Shown here: positions 6,810 through 15,690 of the stretch, piece after piece | How positions within the stretch are numbered: the stretch's first letter is position 1 | Layout of the letters: each line of letters begins with the position of its first letter | DNA from: CAINDR01 sp964495615 | GTDB lineage: Bacteria > Patescibacteriota > Patescibacteriia > Patescibacteriales > UBA12465 | NCBI GenBank assembly: GCA_964495615.1 | Contig: CAZBVX010000001.1 | Location: 1 to 49,355 of the forward strand | Direction of reading: 5' to 3' | Length of the DNA stretch: 49,355 nucleotides | Translations under genes and position numbers: made by a program | Notes under the pieces: model-generated | What the model saw: the letters and a program-made list of their open reading frames with translations, nothing else | Databases searched by the model: none | Told to the model about the DNA's origin: nothing

Positions 6810-8231
6810 TTATTCCGCTTCACGATGTTTCAAAACAGCAAGCGGAGTTTTAAAAAGAATAGTAAAATCAAGGAGGATCGACCAGTTTTCAATATAGAAA
6901 ACATCCAGTTTAACCTCTTCTTCAAATAACAAATCGCTGCGTCCAGAAATTTGTGCCATCCCAGTAATACCTGGCTTGATGGTTAGGGATTTGCGATGAT
7001 GATGTTCATATTTTGCCACTTCTTCCGGCAAATGCGGACGAGGGCCAACCAAACTCATTCTACCGATAAAAACCAAGAATAATTCTGGTAATTCGTCCAA
7101 AGACCAGCGACGAATTACTCTCCCTACACGAGTCACGCGCGGATCATTCTGAATCTTGACCATCGGACCATCAGAACGCAAATTGCGATCGGCTAGTTCT
7201 TTGTAGCGCATACTATCAGAGTCTGGAATCATCGAGCGGAATTTGAAATAATTAAAAGATTTTCCCCCTTCGCCAACCCTAGTTACGCGAGAACCGTCAT
7301 CGCGGCGAGAAAAGAAAACTGGCCCGCGACTATCTAGCTTGATGGCGATTATTACCAATAAAATTATTGGTGAGAAAATAATAATTAATAATCCAGAACC
7401 AATAACATCCATGATTCTTTTCACGATTCTGCCCCAACCTTCCAGGGTGGTTCTCTTCACCTCCACTACTGGCACACCGGCAATGTCAGTTACTTCGTTG
7501 CGCAAAACTTTGATACCCAGCAAATCAGCGACATATTTGAAAGTGATATGATTTTCATTAGCAAAATCATAAAGACGGACTAATTCCGCTTTACTTAAAT
7601 TTGGATCACATTGGATTATTTCGTCGACTCTGTTACCAGCAATAAATTCAGTGACATCCTGAACAGTTTCCAAGGAAAAATCTCTAATGCGTTTCACTAC
7701 TTCATAGCCCAAATGGCGACGAGACGAAAAATTATGGACAAAATTATCAGCTGTTTTTCCGTTACCAACAATTAAAACTTTTTTAATTCCCCAACCAAAA
7801 AGAAAAGATTTTCTTTGAAGAAATCTAATCACAATATGGGCAAAACTAATATAAATAATTGATAAAAACCAAGTAGCTAAAACAATAAAGCGAGAATCAA
7901 AAAGTTCGCGGCGAAAAAAAATAAAAATTGCAATCAAAGCAAAACTGGTTGAAGATGCCAAAAATATTCTCGCCAATTCGCGAGCAATTTTTCCGGTGGA
8001 AGTGATGCGATAGATACCGGAAAGAGCCAAAACAATCAACCACAAAAAAGAAACCGACAAAACAAGCTCCAAATAGTAGTTGAACGGTAAATCAAAAATA
8101 ACAGGGCGAACTTCGCTCAGGGCGCCGTTAAAACGCAAATAATAAGCGCTAATCGCCGCTAAAACAATCATCAAATAATCAATTGGAATCAGGATGAATG
8201 GAAAAAATAATTCTGGTTTTTTAATTTTCAT
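6810..8231 (-). CDS. Undecaprenyl-phosphate sugar phosphotransferase (polyprenyl glycosylphosphotransferase)
   Basis: 473 residues of the WbaP/WcaJ/EpsL type. It transfers a sugar-1-phosphate from a nucleotide sugar to undecaprenyl phosphate, the committed step of surface polysaccharide synthesis. The N-terminal third has four predicted membrane helices, then comes a CoA-binding-like Rossmann domain (VLIVGNGKTADNFVHNF), a further membrane helix, and the catalytic bacterial sugar transferase domain. That domain carries FKFRSM, RRWSLDELPEL, GRMSLVGPRP and KPGITGMAQISGRSDL. Length matches the long WbaP/WcaJ architecture. It follows RNase P RNA by 29 bases without a terminator. The sugar used is not determinable. 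Confidence 0.93.
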   Translation of the reverse strand: MKIKKPELFFPFILIPIDYLMIVLAAISAYYLRFNGALSEVRPVIFDLPFNYYLELVLSVSFLWLIVLALSGIYRITSTGKIARELARIFLASSTSFALIAIFIFFRRELFDSRFIVLATWFLSIIYISFAHIVIRFLQRKSFLFGWGIKKVLIVGNGKTADNFVHNFSSRRHLGYEVVKRIRDFSLETVQDVTEFIAGNRVDEIIQCDPNLSKAELVRLYDFANENHITFKYVADLLGIKVLRNEVTDIAGVPVVEVKRTTLEGWGRIVKRIMDVIGSGLLIIIFSPIILLVIIAIKLDSRGPVFFSRRDDGSRVTRVGEGGKSFNYFKFRSMIPDSDSMRYKELADRNLRSDGPMVKIQNDPRVTRVGRVIRRWSLDELPELFLVFIGRMSLVGPRPHLPEEVAKYEHHHRKSLTIKPGITGMAQISGRSDLLFEEEVKLDVFYIENWSILLDFTILFKTPLAVLKHREAE

Positions 8232-8260
8232 AATTAAAATTTTATTTAAATGTTAGTTTT

Positions 8261-8620
8261 GGGCAAGCTATAAGCCGGATTCTGTCAACGAGAACAAACC
8301 TCATTGGACGGTTATTTATCTAGCTTGGCAATTGCTTGCCAAATCAAGCGAGCTACTTTTTTTCCAAAATAAAAAAATAATGGAATTTGCTCTTGCTTCA
8401 GATAGGGTTTACCACGGCACGCCGTCACCGGCGGCCGAAGCCTGTAGTCGTTTTATCGACACCAAGCAACTTTTCACCTTTCATCCGCATATACAGCAGA
8501 TTAGTATTGTCTCTGTGGCACTTTCCCTGGGGTTTCCCCCGGTGGACGTTATCCACTATCTCCTAAAGAAGTCCGGACTTTCCTCACCAAACCAGGTTTG
8601 GCGCAACCGTCCGCTTGCCC
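8261..8620 (-). ncRNA. rnpB: RNase P RNA (M1-type ribozyme)
   Basis: The catalytic RNA that trims tRNA 5' leaders. On the minus strand GGGCAAGC (8613-8620) pairs with GCTTGCCC (8261-8268) to form P1. The hallmark GAGGAAAGTCCGGAC lies near the 5' end, GACAGAATCCGGCTTATAG near the 3' end, and GGTAAACCC with its flanking CRIV/CRV-like conserved bases is present. At about 360 bases it is of ordinary bacterial size. It has a good promoter just upstream. No terminator separates it from the sugar transferase gene 29 bases downstream, so the mature 3' end probably comes from processing of a longer transcript. Ends may be off by a few bases. Confidence 0.95.
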
Positions 8621-8634
8621 TTCTAACTTTCCAA

Positions 8635-8663
8635 AGCATACAAGAAAAAGGAGAAAAAAGCAA
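8635..8663 (-). promoter_or_regulatory. Promoter of RNase P RNA
   Basis: Minus strand: -35 TTGCTT (8658-8663), a 17-base spacer, -10 TATGCT (8635-8640). The start would lie near 8628, a few bases upstream of P1. It may also drive the sugar transferase, both glycosyltransferases and mnmA. Confidence 0.75.
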
Positions 8664-8674
8664 GTTTTTAATAA

Positions 8675-8700
8675 AAAAACCCCATAAAAAAGGGGTTTTT
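8675..8700. terminator. Intrinsic terminator after the large secreted protein gene
   Basis: Arms AAAAACCCC (8675-8683) and GGGGTTTTT (8692-8700) with an A/T loop. On the minus strand the stem is followed by a T run, ending the gene that stops at 8707. Confidence 0.85.
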
Positions 8701-8706
8701 CTAATT

Positions 8707-11700
8707 TTAAGGGTTAATTATCGGCTTGCCGGCTTGAAATAGCTCCCAGGCCTGATTTTGGGAAATAGCTCCCTCCCAAAGACCAAAGTCGCTTAGCTGA
8801 AAAGGATAGTTTTCGGCTTTGATTAATATTTCCTTGATTGGTTTTTTAAGCCAAACCACCGGCTTAGAAAAGACTGTCTCACCGTCAATATACCAATTTA
8901 ACATCATCTCTTGCGAACTATAAGCCATAACAAAATGATGCCAAATATTGTCTTGCGGAATAAAAGGATCGCTGGTGCCAAGAAGACCATCAAAGAAAGG
9001 GGTTGGTCCAAAAGTCCAACGAGAATACCAGAGAGAAACAGCTGAAGTTACTAACCACTCTTCGTCATTTAACAAGCCAGCCACTACCCGACCATCTTCC
9101 GGATAAGATATATTGCGCCACCAAAATTCATAAGAAAAATCTAGCGGTGAAAAATCTTCTGGTAAAATTTGCCTTTTGGGCTGATCTTGCCAACGAAATT
9201 TGTTATCTGATTCACCAAAATGCCAATGATAAATTTTCTGCGGATTTAATAAAGGGTGATATAAGTCGTTAGTATAAAACGGTTTTCCAATCTGAAAAAA
9301 GCAAGATAATTCTTCGCTCGCAATTGAGCGGTGCCAAATTGCCAGCTCGTCAATAGAAATATTTGATCCAGAAAAATAAAATTCATTTACCGTTAAGGGA
9401 TAGAAATAATCGAAACGACTAATTTCTATACCATCTTGATACAAAATTACTAAATTTTCCGCTAAATTAAAGACAACAGCCACTTGGTGCCAATTATTAT
9501 CACTAATAATTGATAAAGAACTAGTGGCTAAAGATGTGGCGCCAGCATATAGAGAACCGTTTTCGGTAAACATAAATTGTTCCGGTTCAGATCCAGTATG
9601 ATTAAATGAAAAGGATAGTTTTGCTCCTGGCTCTGCTCGATAATAAAAAGCAGTACTCACTCCATTCAAAATCAATGGAGAGTCAAAAGAAAAATCAGCT
9701 CCAAAATTATCATTGTTTAATTTTAGAGCACAGCCTCCTTTTCCCATATCAAAAGAGTAATCTTCTGGAATAAAAATTTTGTTATTGTGGTTCAGGCTAT
9801 CAACAGTATAAGATCCGCCACATTCATCAAAATGCCAAATATACTCTAGCCCCGGACTATCAATAGAGGGCGGAAGAATTATTTCCGATTCATCTTTTTG
9901 GATTTTAATAAAAGTGGAAGTTGGTGTGGAAGTTGGTGTGGAAGTTGGTGTTGGATCAATAATTGGTTCAGTGCTAGTTGGTGTACTGGTTGGTGTTGTT
10001 GTCGGCACCGGATCAATAATTGGTTCGGTGCTAGTTGGTGTACTGGTTGGTGTACTAGTTGGAAAATAAACCAATTGAAAATCCAAAGAATTATCACCAG
10101 AATTCAAAAAATTACCCTCGGTGTCCTTCATTCTTTCCAAATAACCATCATCCGTTAAAGCAGTAGCGGATTTCCCTGAAAAATATAAAGAATCTTCACC
10201 AAAACCAATCTTGTCAATAATATCCGAATCATCAGGAGAAGAAACAGCTTTCAGGGCAGAATAAATAGTATAACCGCTTTTTCCCCAATTAAAATCTGGA
10301 TTGAGAACAGTCACGTCTGCCTTGGAAAGCCACGATTCCTCAGAACCAGAATCAACCAATAAAAATTTTCCATAAGGAGCAATTAAATTTCCAGAGTTAA
10401 AATAGAAATCTTTAGCTTCGGAAAAACGAAGAATGATTCCTGGATCAAGAGCGGTTTTTGCTTTTTCTAGGCGATAACCATAGGCTGCCAAATCATAAGC
10501 CTGATCGTTTGGATTAAATATTTCTAACCAATGATTATCACCGCTAGAAAATATTTTGGTAATCAAGGGCGAGGCCAGAATTGGTAAAGTTGGAATGCTA
10601 CTACTTCCACCACCCGAATTAATCGGTGGAGTGCTCGTTGGAGTGGAGGTTGGTGTCGAGGTTGGTGTTTTGATTGGAGTGCTGGTTGGCGTGGAAGTTG
10701 GTGTTTTGATTGGAGTGCTGGTTGGAGTGGAGGTTGGAGTAATAATCGGATTTTCTTTTTCTTTTTCTTCTTCCTTCTCTTTCTCTTTTTTAGCTTTACA
10801 AATTGCTAAAAATTGAGCTTTTTTTTCTTTTGCTTCCTCGCCAGCTTCTTTGATGATTTGCCAACGAATCATGTCTCCAGGTCTTGGGCAAGAGGGCTTG
10901 TTTTCATCTGGACACAAATATGGATCAGCCAAACCTGAAGCAACCAATTCTGAATTAACAAAAATTAATTTGCCATCTGGCTGCAAAATATAAACATAAA
11001 AAAGCCAGCGAGAATAAGAATCTTTTTTTGCTAACGGATCAGGAACCAAAACTAATTCACCAGAAGACAACAATTGTTCATTAAATTCTTTTGCCTCTGG
11101 CCCCCGGCATTCATTCGTTTTTCTGGTTGAAGAAATAATTTCTGGGGCATCAACATCCAAATAACGGACCTTGCGGCCATCTTTCAAGACAAAAGTATCA
11201 CCATCAATCACTCTTTCCACTTCTGGATTATCACCATACTTGTCGGTGGTGGTGGCTTTTTTGGTAACAGCAGGATTTTCAATAATTTTATAATTTGGAT
11301 CAGGAAATAAATCGCTCCAGCTTTCTTGTTTTTGAGCAACTTGCGGCATAATATTTTCTGAACTGCTCGCTGTTCCATTGTTTTCTTCAGACTCCGCAAT
11401 TGCTGGCTGAGGGAAAATAAGATTATTAATTTTTTTGGCTAACAGACGCAAGCTGGATAGTGGATTGTTAATCAAGCTCCATTTAACAATTAATTTTAAA
11501 GTAGGTTGTTTGCCACGAATTTCTTGGTCATTAAAAATATTTGCCAAAGGAATGTCAGTCTGAACACTTACCAAGCTTGGTTGAGCAAATTGCGTAAAAG
11601 GAATAAACATATAACGCTCACCATCTTTTTCTACACCAGCATCATAACCGATTATCTCTGGAGCCGGGATTACCATTTGATTGCGACGATTAATTTTGGA

Positions 11701-12324
11701 AAATTCTTTGCTTTGTGACAAGACATCGCCTTGATCATTTACGATTGTATTGTTATCAAAACCATCAGGAGTGATGTTGACTGCATATTTGGTCGTATCA
11801 TATTGCAAAGTGCGCAAATCGTAAGGGTTACCAGTATTGGCGCTCTCATAAACTTTCTCCACAAAACCTGAACAAATCCATTGTCCACTTCCCGGCCCTT
11901 TTTGCGCATGAAAATCAAAATCATAAGCCGGTGCAGTGGCTGCAATATTTTTGGCTAGCAGAATCGCAGTTGCCCGCTCCAAGGGACTAGCATTAATCGG
12001 CAACTTAGCACCGATTAGTACTTCACCATTTTTTAGATTCACAAAATCTTTGGCCGGCGTCTTCACAATACCGTTAGCTAAAGCTTCCACAACATAATCC
12101 ACGCCATTTTCTTTTCCGACATAAATACCAACGTGTCCAGTGTAAAGATGAGACAAAAGACCATGCTCTATTTTGATCAAATCCAAATCGCTATAACCAT
12201 ACATTTTTCCATCAGAAGATGTGCGATAAACCAAAGAACCGAGAGGCATCGCCCTAGCTTCTTTCGGCCAAAACAAAATAGCTGGCAGAAGCAAAGCGAA
12301 AATTATAAAAAAATATTTTTTCAT
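8707..12324 (-). CDS. Large secreted multidomain protein: permuted NlpC/P60-like, thermonuclease, lamin-tail and LamG-like domains
   Basis: About 1205 residues from the ATG at 12322-12324 (an upstream TTG would add eight). An N-terminal signal peptide (KKYFFIIFALLLPAILF) ends at about residue 25 (ARA). Residues about 25-240 resemble a permuted NlpC/P60-YiiX cysteine hydrolase (GHVGIYVG; WICSGFVEKVY). About 365-515 is a staphylococcal-nuclease domain with DGDTF, VRYLDVDAPE, CRGPEAKEF and SYSRWLFYV, so both catalytic arginines and the glutamate are present. A (TSTP)n linker leads to a lamin-tail-like domain (ITKIFSSGDNHWLEIFNPND), a second Thr/Pro linker, and two concanavalin A/LamG-like domains at about 810-1205. 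It is probably exported and surface-held. The combination suggests cleavage of wall and extracellular DNA, but that role is inferred. Confidence 0.88.
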   Translation of the reverse strand: MKKYFFIIFALLLPAILFWPKEARAMPLGSLVYRTSSDGKMYGYSDLDLIKIEHGLLSHLYTGHVGIYVGKENGVDYVVEALANGIVKTPAKDFVNLKNGEVLIGAKLPINASPLERATAILLAKNIAATAPAYDFDFHAQKGPGSGQWICSGFVEKVYESANTGNPYDLRTLQYDTTKYAVNITPDGFDNNTIVNDQGDVLSQSKEFSKINRRNQMVIPAPEIIGYDAGVEKDGERYMFIPFTQFAQPSLVSVQTDIPLANIFNDQEIRGKQPTLKLIVKWSLINNPLSSLRLLAKKINNLIFPQPAIAESEENNGTASSSENIMPQVAQKQESWSDLFPDPNYKIIENPAVTKKATTTDKYGDNPEVERVIDGDTFVLKDGRKVRYLDVDAPEIISSTRKTNECRGPEAKEFNEQLLSSGELVLVPDPLAKKDSYSRWLFYVYILQPDGKLIFVNSELVASGLADPYLCPDENKPSCPRPGDMIRWQIIKEAGEEAKEKKAQFLAICKAKKEKEKEEEKEKENPIITPTSTPTSTPIKTPTSTPTSTPIKTPTSTPTSTPTSTPPINSGGGSSSIPTLPILASPLITKIFSSGDNHWLEIFNPNDQAYDLAAYGYRLEKAKTALDPGIILRFSEAKDFYFNSGNLIAPYGKFLLVDSGSEESWLSKADVTVLNPDFNWGKSGYTIYSALKAVSSPDDSDIIDKIGFGEDSLYFSGKSATALTDDGYLERMKDTEGNFLNSGDNSLDFQLVYFPTSTPTSTPTSTEPIIDPVPTTTPTSTPTSTEPIIDPTPTSTPTSTPTSTFIKIQKDESEIILPPSIDSPGLEYIWHFDECGGSYTVDSLNHNNKIFIPEDYSFDMGKGGCALKLNNDNFGADFSFDSPLILNGVSTAFYYRAEPGAKLSFSFNHTGSEPEQFMFTENGSLYAGATSLATSSLSIISDNNWHQVAVVFNLAENLVILYQDGIEISRFDYFYPLTVNEFYFSGSNISIDELAIWHRSIASEELSCFFQIGKPFYTNDLYHPLLNPQKIYHWHFGESDNKFRWQDQPKRQILPEDFSPLDFSYEFWWRNISYPEDGRVVAGLLNDEEWLVTSAVSLWYSRWTFGPTPFFDGLLGTSDPFIPQDNIWHHFVMAYSSQEMMLNWYIDGETVFSKPVVWLKKPIKEILIKAENYPFQLSDFGLWEGAISQNQAWELFQAGKPIINP
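9913..10062. repeat. Coding minisatellite, Thr/Ser/Pro linker 2
   Basis: About 12-base units of the form GGTGTGGAAGTT / GGTGTACTGGTT, coding (P-T-S-T) repeats on the minus strand, interrupted twice by an EPIIDP spacer. It joins the lamin-tail and LamG-like domains. Tandem units of this kind can change copy number by slippage. Confidence 0.85.
10628..10742. repeat. Coding minisatellite, Thr/Ser/Pro linker 1
   Basis: Tandem units coding TPTSTPTSTPIK-type repeats on the minus strand, between the nuclease and lamin-tail domains. The higher-order unit including IK occurs at least twice almost identically, indicating recent duplication. Confidence 0.85.
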
Positions 12325-12349
12325 ATTTATTAATTTATTAATTTTCAAT

Positions 12350-13288
12350 TTATAAGTTTTCTCCGGACAAATATTTTTCCCAATCTTGTTCGGAAATTTT
12401 TGGCAAAGAAAAATTTTCTTTACCTTGTTGACGATTCAAAATTTCAGCGGCAAAAGACCTGGAAAAAGGACTATATTCTGAATTTTGATAAATTTTAATC
12501 AAAAAATCTTCTGCCTCTTGATTCCCTTGTTCCAATTTGGCACGGGCTAAAAATATTGCTGAATTTCTTTCTTTTTCTGAGGCGGAAAATAGGAGCGGCC
12601 AAAGATCGGCAAAAAAATTTTTAGGAAGCTCATTGTTCTGAGAAATCAGCAAAGCTTGCAAATAAGAAGTTCTTAATTCTTCAACAGCTAATATTTTTTC
12701 CTTTTCTGACCATTGCTTGAATTCAGGGTCTTTGCTGGCTAACAAAATCAAGGATTGTGCCCGCTCAGAAAGAGCAATTTTCTGGTCACCAACTTTTGAT
12801 CGTTCAACATCACGCCAAGAAGATAAAGGAATTTTGAAATTGTTTTGGAGAAAACTGCGTAATTGATTGTCGGTACTGGCTTCAAAAACTGCCAGCAAAT
12901 CAGCAGAAACGTCTTCTGCGCCAAAAGCTTCTCGCCAAACTTTTAATAATTCCTGTTTAAAAACCAAATCTTCATCGGCTGCGCTCAAGGTTTTGATAAT
13001 TTTTTCCCTGGTTTTCTGGTTGCCGCTTTTTAAAGATTCAACAAGCACGCCCCGCGCCAGAAGGCGCTTCAAGGAACAATCTTCGTGGCAAAGCGGTTCC
13101 GCAAAAACCGACAAGCTTAGTTTTTGAAAAGCTAATGGCGTTTTCAAAAATAAAGGATATTTTAGCCAGAGATTGCCGGCAACTGAATAAATAAACATGG
13201 AAACAATGACAATGATTAAAAAAATTGAAGCCAAAGCATAGCGCCATTTTTTTAAACATAAAAATAGTTTTTGATTTTTCATTTTCAT
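12350..13288 (-). CDS. Unnamed membrane-anchored helical protein
   Basis: 312 residues, not recognised. A basic N-terminus is followed by one transmembrane segment (about 17-38, YALASIFLIIVIVSMFIYSVAG), so the bulk probably lies outside the membrane. A CHEDCSLKRLLARG segment (about 92-105) has a CxxxC pair. The remainder is helical with EQGNQEAEDFLIKIY- and SRSFAAEILNRQQG-like segments reminiscent of HEAT-type repeats. It lies 25 bases upstream of the large secreted protein gene in the same direction, so the two are probably coexpressed and may act together at the surface. Confidence 0.72.
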   Translation of the reverse strand: MKMKNQKLFLCLKKWRYALASIFLIIVIVSMFIYSVAGNLWLKYPLFLKTPLAFQKLSLSVFAEPLCHEDCSLKRLLARGVLVESLKSGNQKTREKIIKTLSAADEDLVFKQELLKVWREAFGAEDVSADLLAVFEASTDNQLRSFLQNNFKIPLSSWRDVERSKVGDQKIALSERAQSLILLASKDPEFKQWSEKEKILAVEELRTSYLQALLISQNNELPKNFFADLWPLLFSASEKERNSAIFLARAKLEQGNQEAEDFLIKIYQNSEYSPFSRSFAAEILNRQQGKENFSLPKISEQDWEKYLSGENL

Positions 13289-13321
13289 AAAAATTAGAAG
13301 GCATTTTCGCCAATAAAAAAA

Positions 13322-13350
13322 TATGCCTCCAGCATAACACTGGAGGCATA
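13322..13350 (-). terminator. Intrinsic terminator after the O-antigen ligase-TPR gene
   Basis: Perfect 11-base arms TATGCCTCCAG (13322-13332) and CTGGAGGCATA (13340-13350), seven-base loop, then a T-rich tract on the minus strand. Confidence 0.85.
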
Positions 13351-13385
13351 AAAAAATCTTTTCTAACTAGTAAACAGAAATTAAA

Positions 13386-15623
13386 TTATTCGCTAGCAGA
13401 AACACCGAGTTGTAATTGGTTAATATAATCCTCAGTAGCAGTCGCCAACTCTGGTTCTAGTTTTGCTACTTGAATTGCCGTCGCAATCGCTTCCTCAAAT
13501 CTTCCGGCGCCTTCATACATTTTGGTTAAATTAATATAGAGACGATAATCATTTGGTGACAACTCCGTGAGGCGTTTGGCATATTTTATGCCTCGTTCAT
13601 AATCCTCACTTGCCAAGCTGGAACTAGCGGCGTTCATTAGAATTGAAGGGGTGGTGGCATATTCCAAACCATCCAAATCTGCACATTGCTGAAAAGCGGT
13701 GAGAGCTTCATCGTTTCTTTTTTGAGAATTATAGAAAGATGAAAGGCGGCAATAGCCTTCTGGATATTTTGGATTCAAATCAATACCCTCCTTCATAACT
13801 TCTTCTGCTTTTTGATAATCGCCTTCAATTGCCAAAATCTGACCCTTCACAAAATAAAGAGCGGCCCGGCCCGGAGAAGAAGCGATTGACTGATTCACTG
13901 CTTCGAGGGCTTTTTGTTGATATTCTTTCTGGTTGGCGGAATTTTCATTTTGAAAACTAGCAACAACTGACATTAATTGAGCAAATTCCAAATTTTTCAA
14001 GCTATCTTGAGGATTTTCTGCCAAATTTTCTTCCGATAATTGAACCGCGTAACTCAAAACATCTGCTCTTTCCTCTCCGGACAAAGAAAGTAGGGTTTGC
14101 GGATTACTGGAAATCAGACGAATAAAAGTGGTTTTGGGGTCGCGAGATAAAGGATGAGGATTTTTGAAAGTTTCTTGGTATGTTTGGTAGCCATCCCAGG
14201 TTCGTCCAGCGGAAATTTGAGCATAGCCAATAATCGTGCTTTTGAAAATTCGATAAGGCATCAAATTACAATAATTGGCAATGACCAGAATCATAATTAA
14301 ACCGCCAATAACACCACTAACTTCCCAGCCACCAGACAACCTGCTTTGGGTCGCCGGTTTTTCTGGCTCCAAGGAAGAATAATGGTAAGCAATCAGACCC
14401 AGAGTGATCATTAAGCCGACATAAGTAACTAAAGAATCAAAAACTGCCAAATTTTGAATAAAATAAGCAATCAATAAACAAAAAATGAGAATAACTTCAA
14501 TATTCTTTCTTCCCTTTTCGGTCCAGCCGATTTTTGCTTCGTCTTTTTTGATAACAATCCATAATTCGCGAACCGCAAAAAAGAAAATACTCAAATAAGC
14601 AAGCAAACCGATGGCCCCAGTCGTGGAAACGATATCAAAAATATTATTGTGCGCACGGTCAAAATAAGTTTCACTGCGAGAATAGTCGTAGAAACGAGGA
14701 TTAAATTGACGATCAAAAACATTGGCGTAATTACCAAAGCCAACGCCGAGCCAAGGATGATTTTTGAAATCCTTAACTGCTCCTTCCCAAGAAACCAAAC
14801 GAGTCTGAAAAGTGGCTTTGCTGGAAGTCAGGTTTCGCAAGCGAGTATTGTTTTGAAACCAAGGTTGTTGCCATTGAGAAAATAACAAAATTGCCCCCAT
14901 CGAAAGTGCACAAAAAGTAATTAGAGAAATTCGACGGATTTTTTTTGCTTTGGCAAAAAGACCAAATAAAAAAGTAGCAGCAATAATACTAATTCCCAGA
15001 CCAATAATCGCCCCCGAAGTATTGGAACGATTAAAGGCAAAAAGCATCAAAATAATTGGCAAGAACCACAGCCAGCGAAGATTTTTGTCTTTGGTTCGAA
15101 CAAAAAGCATCGCTGAAAAATAGATATTAAAAATTAAATATCCACTGACATAAGCCGTGTTGCCAATAGTGCCATAGGCAATTTTTGATAAAACAATGAT
15201 TGCTTCAATAGAAGCCACCACTACCGAAGATGACAGTAATAAATACCAAGAGTTTTTATCGCGAAAAGCAGTGATAATATATAGGTATAGCAAAAAGAAA
15301 TGAGAGAGATGAAAAAAGCCCAGCATTCTTTCAGTGTTGCCCCAAAAACTTAAATTGAAATCTACTCCCGTGAAACAAGTTAAAAGAATCACGGCGAAGT
15401 AAGCAATTAGACCATAAACAATCAACGAGCGGCGCGGACGTAGTTCTGGTGCCTTGAGCATTAGAATCAGAAAGAAAGGCAGGAGAAATTCCATCAAAAG
15501 ATTAAAGGAAATTTGCTTGGAGGAGATAAACGGAAATAATAAGTTAGAAAACACAAAAAATACGACCAAAAGCGAAGCAATAACCCCACCTTGGAAAAGG
15601 CGTAAATAATTTTTACTAGACAT
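13386..15623 (-). CDS. O-antigen ligase/polymerase (Wzy/WaaL-like) fused to TPR repeats
   Basis: 745 residues. The first 460 or so hold about 12 membrane helices. The large periplasmic-type loop contains RLVSWEGAVKDFKNHPWLGVGFGNY and FDRAHNNIFDIVSTTGAIGLLAYL, the standard Wzy_C (O-antigen ligase superfamily) signature with the invariant H of AHNN. The C-terminal part (about 540-745) contains TPR units such as ALYFVKGQILAIEGDYQKAEEVMKEGIDLNPKYPEGYCRL and ASEDYERGIKYAKRLTELSPNDYRLYINL (given here in part). It probably attaches or polymerises glycan on a lipid carrier or on proteins outside the membrane. TPR-fused ligases are known among protein O-glycosylation enzymes. It has its own terminator and an extended -10 promoter. 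Confidence 0.88.
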   Translation of the reverse strand: MSSKNYLRLFQGGVIASLLVVFFVFSNLLFPFISSKQISFNLLMEFLLPFFLILMLKAPELRPRRSLIVYGLIAYFAVILLTCFTGVDFNLSFWGNTERMLGFFHLSHFFLLYLYIITAFRDKNSWYLLLSSSVVVASIEAIIVLSKIAYGTIGNTAYVSGYLIFNIYFSAMLFVRTKDKNLRWLWFLPIILMLFAFNRSNTSGAIIGLGISIIAATFLFGLFAKAKKIRRISLITFCALSMGAILLFSQWQQPWFQNNTRLRNLTSSKATFQTRLVSWEGAVKDFKNHPWLGVGFGNYANVFDRQFNPRFYDYSRSETYFDRAHNNIFDIVSTTGAIGLLAYLSIFFFAVRELWIVIKKDEAKIGWTEKGRKNIEVILIFCLLIAYFIQNLAVFDSLVTYVGLMITLGLIAYHYSSLEPEKPATQSRLSGGWEVSGVIGGLIMILVIANYCNLMPYRIFKSTIIGYAQISAGRTWDGYQTYQETFKNPHPLSRDPKTTFIRLISSNPQTLLSLSGEERADVLSYAVQLSEENLAENPQDSLKNLEFAQLMSVVASFQNENSANQKEYQQKALEAVNQSIASSPGRAALYFVKGQILAIEGDYQKAEEVMKEGIDLNPKYPEGYCRLSSFYNSQKRNDEALTAFQQCADLDGLEYATTPSILMNAASSSLASEDYERGIKYAKRLTELSPNDYRLYINLTKMYEGAGRFEEAIATAIQVAKLEPELATATEDYINQLQLGVSASE

Positions 15624-15656
15624 AAACGATTATATTATTAAATTTTGTTTGTTTCT

Positions 15657-15665
15657 ATTTTATCA
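15657..15665 (-). promoter_or_regulatory. Extended -10 promoter for the O-antigen ligase-TPR gene
   Basis: Minus strand TGATAAAAT, an extended -10 with a five-of-six -10 hexamer. No clear -35 is seen. It lies about 35 bases upstream of the ATG. Confidence 0.45.
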
Positions 15666-15690
15666 CGAGAAGCGGATTTTTGGTAGCAAA

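Noticed and set aside
8332..8742. 136-residue plus-strand reading frame
   Set aside because: It runs antisense across RNase P RNA and a terminator; the conserved RNA explains the sequence.
9898..10158. Tryptophan/cysteine-rich plus-strand frame with short repeats, and a CRISPR-like look
   Set aside because: The periodicity is the coding minisatellite of the Thr/Ser/Pro linker; units are 12 bases with no spacers.
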